A program made the position numbers and the translations under genes. The notes under the pieces are model-generated. The model was given only the letters and a program-made list of their open reading frames with translations. It was not told the DNA's origin and did not search any database. This document shows positions 31,768-40,246 of a stretch of DNA of 57,888 nucleotides, piece by piece. How positions within the stretch are numbered: the first letter of the stretch is position 1; every line of letters begins with the position of its first letter. The DNA is from RGIG2041 sp045652745 (GTDB taxonomy: Bacteria; Bacillota; Clostridia; UBA1381; UMGS1253): contig JAZRUW010000017.1 in assembly GCA_045652745.1 (NCBI GenBank), positions 1-57,888 of the forward strand, in the 5' to 3' direction.

Positions 31768-31810
31768 CCTCCTACAGTATTGGATTGTTCCACCGATTAC
31801 ATATAGGAGG
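31768..31810 (-). promoter_or_regulatory. stem that can mask the folT ribosome site
   Basis: On the minus strand CCTCCTA (31810-31804) is complementary over 7 bp to TAGGAGG (31774-31768), which contains the folT ribosome site. It lies between the riboswitch aptamer and the ATG and could be the translational expression platform. Confidence 0.6.
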
Positions 31811-31828
31811 GATTGGCTCGAATATGTT

Positions 31829-31927
31829 CCAGCGGGATGCGAGTTTTTAACCGCAATGCGTTGCATTTTCGTCCGGCGGGCAACTCCCCGTCCCGCGGGC
31901 ACTTAACGCTAAAAACTCTACTCTGTA
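31829..31927 (-). ncRNA. tetrahydrofolate (THF) riboswitch
   Basis: Minus-strand wording matches the THF aptamer: GAGTAG, then GCGTTAAGTGCC, GGACGGGGAGTTGCC, GGACGAAAA, a TGCGG stretch and closing GCATCCCGCT. The paired arms GAGTTTTTA and TAAAAACTC enclose the centre. It lies in the leader of folT-folC, the class's typical target, about 70 nt from the ATG. Confidence 0.92.
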
Positions 31928-31937
31928 CTTCGCGATT

Positions 31938-31966
31938 ATTATAATACTTTTTCTATAAAAATGCAA
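31938..31966 (-). promoter_or_regulatory. promoter for the THF riboswitch-folT-folC transcript
   Basis: On the minus strand: TTGCAT (31966-31961), 17-nt spacer, TATAAT (31943-31938), about 10 nt before the aptamer. Confidence 0.8.
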
Positions 31967-31982
31967 GGGTTTGTCCAAAAAA

Positions 31983-33887
31983 TTATTGCAGAAATTCGGC
32001 AAGTTCTTTTTCTGCAGTTTCCCAAAGTTCATACTGCTCTAAAAGTTGCGCTTCCAGATTGTCGATTTCCTCTAAAAGTGCGGCGGCTTTGATGTAATCC
32101 AAAGCGTATTCTTCGGTTTCGGAAAGATGCTTTTTTTCTTCGATTTGCGCTTCAAGGGTATCAATCGCCTCCTGCGCGCGCTTTAAGGCATTTTCCAGTT
32201 TGCGCTTCTGCGCGCCGGCTTGCTTTCGCATCTGGTAACTTTCTTTTGCGGCCGGCTTTTTCTCGGGCGCGGATTGCTGCACGGTATCGCCGTACTTTAA
32301 AACAAAGTCGTCATATTTTCCGTCGTAGCGCGTCAGGCCGTCCTGGTTCATATATACGATGGAGTCTGCCAAAGCATTGATAAAATAACGGTCATGAGAA
32401 ACGGCAAAAATCGTGCCTTCATAATCAGCAAGTGCCTGCTCGAGCGCTTCGCGCGATTCAATATCTAAGTGGTTGGTCGGCTCGTCGAGCAAAAGAAAGT
32501 TTGCGCCCGACAGCATCAGCTTGAGCATGGAGATGCGCGCCTTTTCGCCGCCGCTTAAAATTTCAATCGGCTTAAATACATCTTCTGCCATAAACAAAAA
32601 TGCGGCAAGCGCGTTGCGGATTTCCGTAACGGTTAAGGTGGGGTAGGCATCGTAGACTTCGTCAAACACCGTTTTGCTTACATCCAGATCGTCGCGGTTT
32701 TGGGCATAGTAGCCGACATCTATACTTGCGCCGATGGTGACTTGTCCGTCAATCGGGCGAAGCGTACCCGTTACGGCTTTAAACAGGGTTGTTTTGCCGC
32801 AGCCGTTGTCGCCGAGCAAAAATACGCGTTCCTTGCGGCGAATAAGCAATTCAAGACCTTGGAAAATGGTCTTGATACCGTAAGCACAACTTAAATTTTC
32901 AACGCGCAAAACCTCGTTTGCGCCGCTTTTTTGAACGGTGAATTTGAAATTTATGGTTTTCTCGGCAGATTCGGGTTTGACCAGATCCTGCGCCAAACGG
33001 TCAATGACCTTTTGTTTGCTTTCGGCAGTTTTGATGTTGCGCTCGCGGTTCCATTGGCGCTGTTGGGCGATAATGCCCTCAATCCTCTCGATTTCGCGCA
33101 TCGTATTTTCATAAACGCGCTGCTCGGTTAAATCGCTGACGGCGCGCTGTTTTTTGTAAGCGGTGTAGTTGCCGTTATAGATTTTGAGTTTGCAGTGCTT
33201 GAGTTCGAGCGTTTTGTTTGTAATGCGGTCTAAAAAGTAGCGGTCATGCGAAATGACGATGAATGCACCCTTCCAGTCGCGTAAGAAATTTTCAAGCCAC
33301 GCAATGGCGGTGATGTCGAGATGGTTGGTCGGCTCGTCGAGCAATAGCAGATTGTAATCGCCGAGCAACAGCTTGGCGAGCAGCACGCGCGTTTTCTGCC
33401 CGCCGGATAATTCGGATATACTGCCGCTTAAATCGCGTTCGGTAAAGCCCAGACCGAGCAGGGTAGCGCGTACAACGCTTTTGTAGTTGTAGCCGCCTGC
33501 GGCCGCAAATTGGTCGGAGAGCAGACTTTGACGGCGAATGAGCGCATCGGTTGCGCCTTCGGTTTCAATCAGGTGCGCGATTTTGGCAAGCTCCGATTCG
33601 GTCTGCGCCGTCTGCGCAAACACATCCAACACTTCTTCGTACACCGTTTTTTCGGAGTCGAGGTTTGCGTTTTGCGGCAGGTAACCGATTCTGGCATTTT
33701 TGCCGATTATCAGTTCGCCGCTGTCCGTGCTTTCCAAACCCAAAAGCAACTTAAACAGTGTTGTTTTGCCCGCACCGTTGCGGCCGATAAAGCCAACCTT
33801 GTCGCGGTCGTCTACATGAAAGGACGCACCGTTAAATAAGGTGCGTTCCACAAATTGTTTGGTTAAATTACTGGCGGTAATCAGCAT
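31983..33887 (-). CDS. ABC-F family ATPase (translation factor/antibiotic-resistance type)
   Basis: A 634-residue soluble protein with two ABC domains and no membrane segments. Walker A motifs are GRNGAGKT (35-42) and GDNGCGKT (about 350-380 region), signatures LSGGQKTR and LSGGEKAR, with an interdomain linker (about 225-300, rich in Arg/Glu) and a C-terminal coiled-coil extension (about 535-634). This is the ABC-F build, members of which act on the ribosome E site and, in some cases, protect against antibiotics; which applies here cannot be read. The start ATG 33887 has GGGAG upstream; a longer frame from 33977 overlaps the preceding gene. It begins 5 nt after that gene's stop. Confidence 0.92.
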   Translation of the reverse strand: MLITASNLTKQFVERTLFNGASFHVDDRDKVGFIGRNGAGKTTLFKLLLGLESTDSGELIIGKNARIGYLPQNANLDSEKTVYEEVLDVFAQTAQTESELAKIAHLIETEGATDALIRRQSLLSDQFAAAGGYNYKSVVRATLLGLGFTERDLSGSISELSGGQKTRVLLAKLLLGDYNLLLLDEPTNHLDITAIAWLENFLRDWKGAFIVISHDRYFLDRITNKTLELKHCKLKIYNGNYTAYKKQRAVSDLTEQRVYENTMREIERIEGIIAQQRQWNRERNIKTAESKQKVIDRLAQDLVKPESAEKTINFKFTVQKSGANEVLRVENLSCAYGIKTIFQGLELLIRRKERVFLLGDNGCGKTTLFKAVTGTLRPIDGQVTIGASIDVGYYAQNRDDLDVSKTVFDEVYDAYPTLTVTEIRNALAAFLFMAEDVFKPIEILSGGEKARISMLKLMLSGANFLLLDEPTNHLDIESREALEQALADYEGTIFAVSHDRYFINALADSIVYMNQDGLTRYDGKYDDFVLKYGDTVQQSAPEKKPAAKESYQMRKQAGAQKRKLENALKRAQEAIDTLEAQIEEKKHLSETEEYALDYIKAAALLEEIDNLEAQLLEQYELWETAEKELAEFLQ

Positions 33888-33892
33888 GGTGT

Positions 33893-35347
33893 TTATCTCC
33901 CGGATTCGTGCAGTGCGGTAATGGCGGTATCCACCAACACCGGTTTTTTGTTGTTGTCGATTTTGTATAAATCCCATGTGTCTGCATTGGTTTCGTTTGC
34001 CTTTAAGTAGGCAATACAGGTGTCGGCGAGCAGAGCGTAACTTGTCACGCCCGTGTCCACTTCACGGAGTTTTCCGCCTTTGCAGATATAAAACGGTGCG
34101 GTGCCCGACTGGTCACAGACGTAGGCCTTGCCGTCTTCTACGAGCAGCTTCGGATAGTGGGGCATGCCGTCATCGTAAATCGGCTCATATTTGTTGTTGT
34201 GATAAATGCCGAACTGCAAATCGGCAGATACGCCGAGATGGTCTTTGACCGCGTATGCATTTTGCACGCCGCTTGCTATCTGCTTTTTGGATTTTTCGTT
34301 TAAGAGGCCCTTGCCCGTGAGTTTGTATTCAAACAATTCTCCGTTTTCGGTCTGCATATACACGCGTTTGCCGTCTGCAGAGGCAAACAGATTGGTGTAA
34401 TTTTCGTTTTCGCACAGATAACGGAATTTGCCCTTGGTATCCAAGGTGTAGTAGCTTTCGCCCTCTGCCTTGGTTTCGGACGGCTTTGTAAAGAGCATTG
34501 TGGTCTTATCGTTATAGACCTGCGATACGGCTTCCGTGCCGAGCAGGTCGGTTGCAATCTGTGTCGGCTCGTCGCCGTCAAAGCGCAACAGGGAAAGTTT
34601 GAAGGCATCTTCGTCAATCTGCGTTTCCGTTACGGCATATACTGCGCCGTCCAATACAAAACCGATAGCCGCGTTTTCACACAGCACCGTTTCGGTTAAA
34701 TCTTCATTTAAGTGCGCAAAGCGACCGCCGCTGATGTAGTATAGGTGCTCGCTGTCGAGCTTCCAATCCAGAGCGGTATGTAACAGGTCATATACAGAAA
34801 CACCTTCGGCAATGCGGCGCGGCGCGCTGCCTGCCTCGGTATCCATACCGAACAAATCCGTTGCCGTGTTGAAAAATACAAAGCGTTCGTCTTGGGTGAC
34901 TACAAGTTCCTGTACGCCGGTTGCAAGCTGCTTTTCGCCCTTTAAATTGTTTTCGTACAAAACTTCGTCTTTGATATAGTAAATGTGTTTGCCCGCAACG
35001 AAGAAGCGGAACACATTGTCGGAGAGCACGGCGGTTTTAGCGGCGGACTTTGCATTTTTGATGCTCGTGTGGCAAAGCGCACCTGCCGCATCCGTAAATA
35101 AAAGGCTCTTGCCGTCGTTAAAGAGCATGGTCTGGCCGCCGGCATACTTTTCGCTGACGGTAAACGGCTCTGCCTTGCCGACCGGCTTTACGTACAACAT
35201 GCCGTCCTTTTCATAGACAATCGGCACGCTCTTACCCTTGGTGGCGTTGCATGCAAAAAAGATGCCGAGAATTACAAGGGCGGCAATCAGCAGTAAAAGC
35301 ACAAGTCTGCCGGTTTTATTTGTTTTCTTTTTTGCGCGTTCTTCCAT
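33893..35347 (-). CDS. unrecognised membrane-anchored extracytoplasmic protein (484 aa)
   Basis: I do not recognise a named family. A basic cytoplasmic start (MEERAKKKTNK) is followed by one membrane segment (about 14-33, ending FFAC) and about 450 residues outside the cell. The outside part repeats short units of the type hydrophobic-YYI / hydrophobic-VY with Asp-Gly turns (for example HIYYIKDEVLYENN, HLYYISGGRFAHLN), suggesting a beta-propeller-like sensor similar in plan to DUF5050-type proteins. It is followed 5 nt later by the ABC-F gene, and transcribed from a good promoter at 35388-35416. Function unknown. Confidence 0.6.
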   Translation of the reverse strand: MEERAKKKTNKTGRLVLLLLIAALVILGIFFACNATKGKSVPIVYEKDGMLYVKPVGKAEPFTVSEKYAGGQTMLFNDGKSLLFTDAAGALCHTSIKNAKSAAKTAVLSDNVFRFFVAGKHIYYIKDEVLYENNLKGEKQLATGVQELVVTQDERFVFFNTATDLFGMDTEAGSAPRRIAEGVSVYDLLHTALDWKLDSEHLYYISGGRFAHLNEDLTETVLCENAAIGFVLDGAVYAVTETQIDEDAFKLSLLRFDGDEPTQIATDLLGTEAVSQVYNDKTTMLFTKPSETKAEGESYYTLDTKGKFRYLCENENYTNLFASADGKRVYMQTENGELFEYKLTGKGLLNEKSKKQIASGVQNAYAVKDHLGVSADLQFGIYHNNKYEPIYDDGMPHYPKLLVEDGKAYVCDQSGTAPFYICKGGKLREVDTGVTSYALLADTCIAYLKANETNADTWDLYKIDNNKKPVLVDTAITALHESGR

Positions 35348-35387
35348 AATACAACGCTCCTCCTTATGTAAAAAATATCACAATTTA

Positions 35388-35416
35388 AGTATACACAAAA
35401 AAACGTCTGCCGTCAA
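35388..35416 (-). promoter_or_regulatory. promoter for the propeller-like protein/ABC-F pair
   Basis: On the minus strand: TTGACG (35416-35411), 17-nt spacer, TATACT (35393-35388). The -35 begins 6 nt after the feoB stop. Confidence 0.75.
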
Positions 35417-35421
35417 TAAGG

Positions 35422-37239
35422 TCAGGCAAAAATTTGAGCGGTGAGAAAGCACAGGACAAGGCCGATGCAAGTCGGCAGAAAAAAGGCGAGGGCAGTGCGT
35501 TTTGCCGAGCCGGTTTCCTTGTAAATTGTCCACAGCGTCGTTGCGCACGGAAAGTGAAACAGCGAAAACAGACAAACGCACACGGCGGTGACCCACGTCC
35601 AGCCGTTTTCGATAAGCAGCATATGCACCTGCGACAATGATGCCGTCTGTGAAAGCGTGCCTGTGGCGGTGTAACCCATCAGCAGAATCGGCAGTACAAT
35701 TTCATTGGCAGGCATGCCTAAAATAAAGGCCATTAAAATCATGCCGTCGAGTCCGAATATGCGTGCAAACGGGTCTAAAAATGTACTGATATGCAAAAGT
35801 AGCGAGGTATCTGCAATTTTGATATTTGCCAGAAGCCAGATGAGCGCGCCGGCCGGTGCGGCAACGGTTGCGGCGCGGCCGAGCACGAGGAGCGTGCGGT
35901 CGAGGACGGAGCGCACCAAAACTTTGCCCACCTGCGGCATGCGGTAGGGCGGCAGTTCCAAAGTAAATGCGCTCGGGCTGCCGCGCAAAAACGTATGCGT
36001 TAAAAAATACGATGCCAGAAGCGTCATGCCGACCGCTAGCAAAATCCAACCGAGTAAAATCAGGCCGGACAGTAGGCCTGCGCCGTCTGCGTCAAAGGTA
36101 AAAAACATCGTGATGAGTGCAATGAGCAGGGGAAACCGACCGTTGCAGGGCACAAGGGTGTTTGTGAGGATGGCCACCAGCCGTTCGCGCGGCGAATCAA
36201 TGATGCGACAGCCCGTAACGCCGCAGGCGTTGCAGCCAAAGCCCATACACATCGTCAGGCTTTGCTTGCCGTGTGCACCCGCACAGCGAAAGGCTTTATC
36301 CATGTTCAGGGCGATGCGCGGCAAAAATCCGGCATCTTCCAAAAGTGTAAAGAGCGGAAAAAAGATGGCCATCGGCGGCAGCATCACGGATACAACCCAT
36401 GCAAGCGTCTTATATACACCGCTGATGAAAAGGGCCTGCGCCCAATCGGGCAAAAACGCAAACCAAATATATAACTTTTCTTCAAAGCCGAACAGTAGGT
36501 TTTGCAAAAGCTGTGACGGATAGTTTGCACCGACCATCGTGATGTAAAAGATGACAAACAACAGCGCCAGCATGGATAAAGTACCCCAGAGCGGATGTGT
36601 TAAAATTGCATCGGTTTTGCGGTCGACGGCGTGCGCGTTTTCGGGTACGGTCACGCAATCGGCAAAAATGCGCTCGCTTTGGGAAATTTTCTGTGCAGGC
36701 GTGCTTGGCGGCAACGGTGCGCGCGGCGTATTTGCGGCAACGGCGCACGCGATTTGCACCGCACCTTTCAGTTTCTCTAATCCGTAGCCGCTGCGCGCAC
36801 CGGTGCAGACGATGGGAATACCCAAGCGGTCCTGAAGTGCCTTTGTGTCAATTGTGATGCCCTTTTTCTTTGCTTCATCCGTCAGGTTCAGACAAAGTAC
36901 GACTTCTTTGGTGATTTCAAGCACCTGCAAAAGCAAAATCAGATTGCGCGCAAGGCACGTCGCATCTGCCACTACGACAACCACGTCACAAGCGCCGCTG
37001 TTTAAAAAGTCGCGCGTGATTTCTTCTTCTTGAGAGCCGACACACAAAGAGTAGGTGCCGGGCGTATCAATGACCGTATACATTTTTTGAGCGTGGGTAT
37101 ATGTACCGACGGCGGTGTCCACGGTTTTACCTGTCCAGTTGCCCGTGTGCTGATTGAGTCCCGTCAGGCGGTTAAATACGGTACTTTTGCCGACGTTCGG
37201 ATTGCCGACAAGTCCAACGGTATAAGCAGACTTGTGCAT
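35422..37239 (-). CDS. feoB: ferrous iron transporter FeoB
   Basis: FeoB is the GTP-dependent membrane importer of Fe2+. The 605 residues comprise an N-terminal G domain with P-loop GNPNVGKS (12-19), DTPGTYSL switch II, NLTDEAKKKG (NxxD base motif), then Gate-type membrane regions with the Cys-rich MCMGFGCNACGVTGCR stretch and PCNGRFPLL. It is shorter than the enterobacterial protein but intact at both ends. It starts directly at the feoA stop (TAA then ATG), so the pair is coupled. No Fur box could be identified with confidence. Confidence 0.95.
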   Translation of the reverse strand: MHKSAYTVGLVGNPNVGKSTVFNRLTGLNQHTGNWTGKTVDTAVGTYTHAQKMYTVIDTPGTYSLCVGSQEEEITRDFLNSGACDVVVVVADATCLARNLILLLQVLEITKEVVLCLNLTDEAKKKGITIDTKALQDRLGIPIVCTGARSGYGLEKLKGAVQIACAVAANTPRAPLPPSTPAQKISQSERIFADCVTVPENAHAVDRKTDAILTHPLWGTLSMLALLFVIFYITMVGANYPSQLLQNLLFGFEEKLYIWFAFLPDWAQALFISGVYKTLAWVVSVMLPPMAIFFPLFTLLEDAGFLPRIALNMDKAFRCAGAHGKQSLTMCMGFGCNACGVTGCRIIDSPRERLVAILTNTLVPCNGRFPLLIALITMFFTFDADGAGLLSGLILLGWILLAVGMTLLASYFLTHTFLRGSPSAFTLELPPYRMPQVGKVLVRSVLDRTLLVLGRAATVAAPAGALIWLLANIKIADTSLLLHISTFLDPFARIFGLDGMILMAFILGMPANEIVLPILLMGYTATGTLSQTASLSQVHMLLIENGWTWVTAVCVCLFSLFHFPCATTLWTIYKETGSAKRTALAFFLPTCIGLVLCFLTAQIFA

Positions 37240-37479
37240 TTAATCTCCCTCCTGCAGCGTTTTTATGAGGACGGTTTTCGCATCCGCGCGGCGAAGCGCA
37301 ATCACCGCACCGCAAATGGCGTAGGCAATCGGGTCGCCGCAAATGCTTTTGTGCAGCGCCGTGATTTTCGTGCCGCACATTACGCCCAAATCGGATAACC
37401 GTCTTTTAAAGTTGCCCTCGGCCGTGATGCCGACAACGCGGCAACTTTGACCGAGCGGCAAAGCATCCAGCGTTTGCAT
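37240..37479 (-). CDS. feoA: ferrous iron transport protein FeoA
   Basis: A 79-residue SH3-like protein that works with FeoB. Family features are MQTLDALPLGQSCRVVGI at the N-terminus, RRLSDLGVMCGTKIT in the middle and the CGAVIALRRADA loop. The start is ATG at 37479 with GGAGGTG 7 nt upstream; the longer in-frame start at 37518 lies before that ribosome site. It is the first gene of feoAB. A -10-like TACAAT lies upstream but no convincing -35. Confidence 0.92.
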   Translation of the reverse strand: MQTLDALPLGQSCRVVGITAEGNFKRRLSDLGVMCGTKITALHKSICGDPIAYAICGAVIALRRADAKTVLIKTLQEGD

Positions 37480-37512
37480 AGACTTCACCTCCATATCATT
37501 GTATGCTTTTGC

Positions 37513-37542
37513 TTGCAAATCGGTGTGTGTTTGTGGTAGAAT
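37513..37542 (+). promoter_or_regulatory. promoter for the deacetylase-like/recombinase pair
   Basis: TTGCAA (37513-37518), 18-nt spacer, TAGAAT (37537-37542). It overlaps the feoA upstream region, so the two transcripts diverge from about the same point. Confidence 0.5.
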
Positions 37543-37634
37543 GAGATTAAAAGAATTAAATTCGTTTGCAATGCGGATGTGCTCGGCTTATACGTGGAAA
37601 AAGTTTATGCATCCGATGAACGGGAGGAAGAAAA

Positions 37635-38228
37635 ATGACCGCAATTATCAATGCAGTGTTGGTGATGAAAGACCACTATATCCCGGACGGTATCCTCTTA
37701 ATCGAGGATGGCAGAATTGCCGAATGCGGCAGCACAAGAGATATATCCGTGCCGGATGGATGTATGATTATAGATGCACAAGGATTCTATGTCGGCCCGG
37801 GACTGATTGATATTCACACGCATGCCGACGGGAACACCTGTTTTCATGACGATCCGGTGAAATGCTCGGAAGCTTTGCTTCGTCACGGTGTAACAAGTGT
37901 GCTTTCGGCGCCGGCTTGCAATATGGACATACAGGAGTATATTGAACTGATTGAACAGTATAAATCAGCAGAGGCTTTCGATTGGGATGGCGATAGGACA
38001 GACACGAAGCTGACGCTGGATGTGGCATGCCGCAATATGATGGTGCGTACGGGCTGCTCAGTTTGCGACGTCTTCCGCTATACATCATACCAACCGTCAC
38101 GATTGCTGAATTTGTACGAATACGGCGAAATAAAAAAGGGCAACATCGCTAATCTTGCGATTGTGGATGCATGGTTCGGTGTGAAAAAGACTATATTGCG
38201 GGGAGAGTTGGTGGCAAAAAATGTCTAA
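37635..38228 (+). pseudogene. NagA-like amidohydrolase with a large internal in-frame deletion
   Basis: The 197-codon frame joins the two ends of an amidohydrolase of the N-acetylglucosamine-6-phosphate deacetylase type. Residues 1-114 match the start of such enzymes, including GPGLIDIHTHADGN with the metal-binding HTH at 61-63. Residues from about 118 match the far C-terminus (LTLDVACRNMMVRTG, then PSRLLNLYEYGEIKKGNIANLAIVD). Normal enzymes have about 380 residues, so roughly 185 central residues are missing, with the other metal ligands and the catalytic Asp. The frame is open and has GGGAGGAAG before the ATG, so a short protein may still be made, but it cannot be a normal deacetylase. The next gene overlaps it by 8 nt. 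Confidence 0.75.
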
Positions 38229-39270
38229 ACAGAGTTATTTGCGTGAGCGACTGAAAAGTATGCCGGATTTTGTGTTTTCCTACATACAAAACTACTATGA
38301 CGGCGAGAGCGTAAATACGCAAATTGCCTATTGTATCGACATCAAAATATACCTGGATTTTCTGCGTCTGTACCGCTTTCGGGAGTTGGAAAATAACGAG
38401 CAGTTCACGCCGATGCATTTGGATAAAGTGACCGTAGACGATTTGCTGAATTTTAAGGCGTATTTGAAGGAATACGAAATCCATACGCAAACTGAGGACG
38501 GGCGCGTGATTACACGCGTGGTGCGCAATTCCAATTACGGCATCAACCGCAAACTGTCCGCGGTGCGCGGACTGTACGGCTATTTGTACAAAACCGACAA
38601 GATTTCGCAGAATATCACGGACAAAATCACGTTTACGAGCATCAATCAAAAAATCAAAAAGCCGCTGACCACGCAGGAAACCGTGCGTATTCTAGATGTT
38701 ATTTTCAATGGGGATAAATATTATCAGGGGCGCGACTTGACGGAGTATAAGAAACGCAAACTGCGCGACATCGCCATTTTTACGACCTACCTTGGCACGG
38801 GTATCCGTGTCAGCGAGCTTGTGAATTTGAATATTGAAGACATCTGTTTTGAAACATCTTCGTTTATCGTCACGCGCAAGGGTGGCGAGCAGCAGGAAAT
38901 TTTTATGCCGGCGCAGGTGGAGCAGGAACTCTTGGCATACTTGGAAGAGCGTGAAAAACTCAATGCCAAGGACGGACAGGCACTTTTTATCAGCCGAAAC
39001 GGCAGCCGCATCACTGTAAGCTCGGTGGAGAAAAACTTAAAACGCTACTGCTATACTGCAGGCGTGACGCACAGCGACAAAACCAGACCGCATGCGCTTC
39101 GTCGTACGTTTGCCTGCCGTATGCTGGAAGACGGTGTCGACATCAAAATGGTGGCAGAGCTGATGGGGCATAAGAATATCGAAGTTACACACAAATTCTA
39201 TGCACAGTATTCGAGCAAAGCCAGAAAAGAAGTGATGCAGAATTTTTCGATTATCAAAAAAGAAGAATAA
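38221..39270 (+). CDS. tyrosine recombinase (XerC/D-like integrase)
   Basis: A 349-residue site-specific recombinase. The N-terminal SAM-like DNA-binding domain covers about 15-135, the catalytic domain about 148-340. All active-site residues are present: Arg196 (GTGIRVSEL), Lys220 (TRKGGEQ), His291 and Arg294 (RPHALRRTF), His317 (MGHKNI) and the nucleophile Tyr327. It appears intact. ATG 38221 overlaps the end of the deleted deacetylase by 8 nt, with GGGGAGAG about 16 nt upstream, so translation may be coupled. A terminator follows. No excisionase, phage or att-like repeat is visible beside it. It differs from a housekeeping XerC/D in context, but cell-wide role cannot be excluded. Confidence 0.9.
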   Translation: MSKQSYLRERLKSMPDFVFSYIQNYYDGESVNTQIAYCIDIKIYLDFLRLYRFRELENNEQFTPMHLDKVTVDDLLNFKAYLKEYEIHTQTEDGRVITRVVRNSNYGINRKLSAVRGLYGYLYKTDKISQNITDKITFTSINQKIKKPLTTQETVRILDVIFNGDKYYQGRDLTEYKKRKLRDIAIFTTYLGTGIRVSELVNLNIEDICFETSSFIVTRKGGEQQEIFMPAQVEQELLAYLEEREKLNAKDGQALFISRNGSRITVSSVEKNLKRYCYTAGVTHSDKTRPHALRRTFACRMLEDGVDIKMVAELMGHKNIEVTHKFYAQYSSKARKEVMQNFSIIKKEE

Positions 39271-39340
39271 ATAACGCTATGCGGATGCTGCTTCTGATAT
39301 AGCGGCAAGAAAAAGATAAATGGTAATTTAGGAAATTTGT

Positions 39341-39382
39341 AAAACCTGCAGAAAATTCGTTTTGGATTTTCTGCAGGTTTTG
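39341..39382. terminator. bidirectional terminator between recombinase and AraC gene
   Basis: AAAACCTGCAGAAAAT (39341-39356) pairs with ATTTTCTGCAGGTTTT (39366-39381), a 16-bp perfect stem. Confidence 0.9.
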
Positions 39383-39399
39383 TGATTTTGAATTGAAAC

Positions 39400-40161
39400 T
39401 CATAGAGAATGCTTATACATGCTCGGTAAAATGCCTGTATGTAATTTAAAACATTTTGAAAAGGCAGATGCGGATGAAAATCCGAGGCGGCTTGCGATTT
39501 CTTTTAAAGGCAACTTTTGCGTAAGCAACATAAATTTCGCATGCTGTATACGCATGGCGCTCAGGTCGTCTTTCGGCGGGATGCCGTAGATTTGTTTGTA
39601 TTGTTTTACAAGCGTACTTTGCGGCAACTTAGCAAGTGCGGACATTTGCGGCATCGTCCACGTATCTGTACAGTTTGCAATCATCGCCGTGCGCAGTTTT
39701 TCGAGGTTGGTATCGCTATTTACCAACGGTTGCGGCCGCGCTTTACTTTGCGTCAACGCAAGCATCAGTTCGCGCACTTTGCTCGCGCTCATATCTTCGA
39801 AATATGCATGTTTTGTCAAAAGCGCCTTTTCCGAGCTTTGCAGGATTTGTGTGATATCTGCATTGTTCGGATAATAAATGCGGTTGTATTCTATGTCGTA
39901 CTTTTCGATTTCCGCAGTCAGGTCGCCCTGCAGAAAAAACCAACCGAAACGGGCGGTTTTCTTTGAAAACGAGATGCGCAGAGGCACGTATTTGCCAAAC
40001 AGGATGCACGCACCGCTCGGCATGTCAATATCGCAGTAAGGCGCGTGCAACTTTGCACGGGATAGAAAGTGTATAAAAACATACTGGTTGCCGGCCGAAG
40101 ATATGGAAAACGAAAAATTCGCATCTTCCGTCCAGTCCGCACGGCAGTCTGTAATACGCAT
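39400..40161 (-). CDS. AraC-family transcriptional regulator
   Basis: A 253-residue protein: an N-terminal cupin-like effector region (about 1-140) with little similarity to known sensors, and a C-terminal AraC DNA-binding domain (about 155-250) with two helix-turn-helix units; the second reads LPLKEIASRLGFSSASAFSKCFKLHTG, split here at about 220-246. The start is ATG 40161 with GAGGTG 6 nt upstream; a GTG three codons earlier is in that site. It is monocistronic and diverges from the cyclase operon across a 490-bp gap. Its targets are unknown; the neighbouring operon is the obvious candidate. Confidence 0.88.
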   Translation of the reverse strand: MRITDCRADWTEDANFSFSISSAGNQYVFIHFLSRAKLHAPYCDIDMPSGACILFGKYVPLRISFSKKTARFGWFFLQGDLTAEIEKYDIEYNRIYYPNNADITQILQSSEKALLTKHAYFEDMSASKVRELMLALTQSKARPQPLVNSDTNLEKLRTAMIANCTDTWTMPQMSALAKLPQSTLVKQYKQIYGIPPKDDLSAMRIQHAKFMLLTQKLPLKEIASRLGFSSASAFSKCFKLHTGILPSMYKHSL

Positions 40162-40216
40162 GAAAATCACCTCGCAGGTATTGTACAGGATTTTTGGTGA
40201 AAGGTCAAGTTTTGCC

Positions 40217-40245
40217 TTGCGAAAACATGGAGTTTATGATATAAT
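40217..40245 (+). promoter_or_regulatory. promoter for the hairpin-chain leader and cyclase operon
   Basis: TTGCGA (40217-40222), 17-nt spacer, TATAAT (40240-40245). A transcript would start near 40252, at the first hairpin of the chain, giving a leader of about 400 nt. Confidence 0.7.
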
Positions 40246-40246
40246 A

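Noticed and set aside
35422..37239. truncated FeoB
   Set aside because: At 605 residues it is shorter than the enterobacterial protein, but the G domain, Cys-rich gate segment and C-terminal membrane region are all present.
39271..39400. attachment site next to the recombinase
   Set aside because: The only symmetric sequence is the 16-bp terminator stem with flanking A/T runs; no repeated core was found elsewhere in the window.
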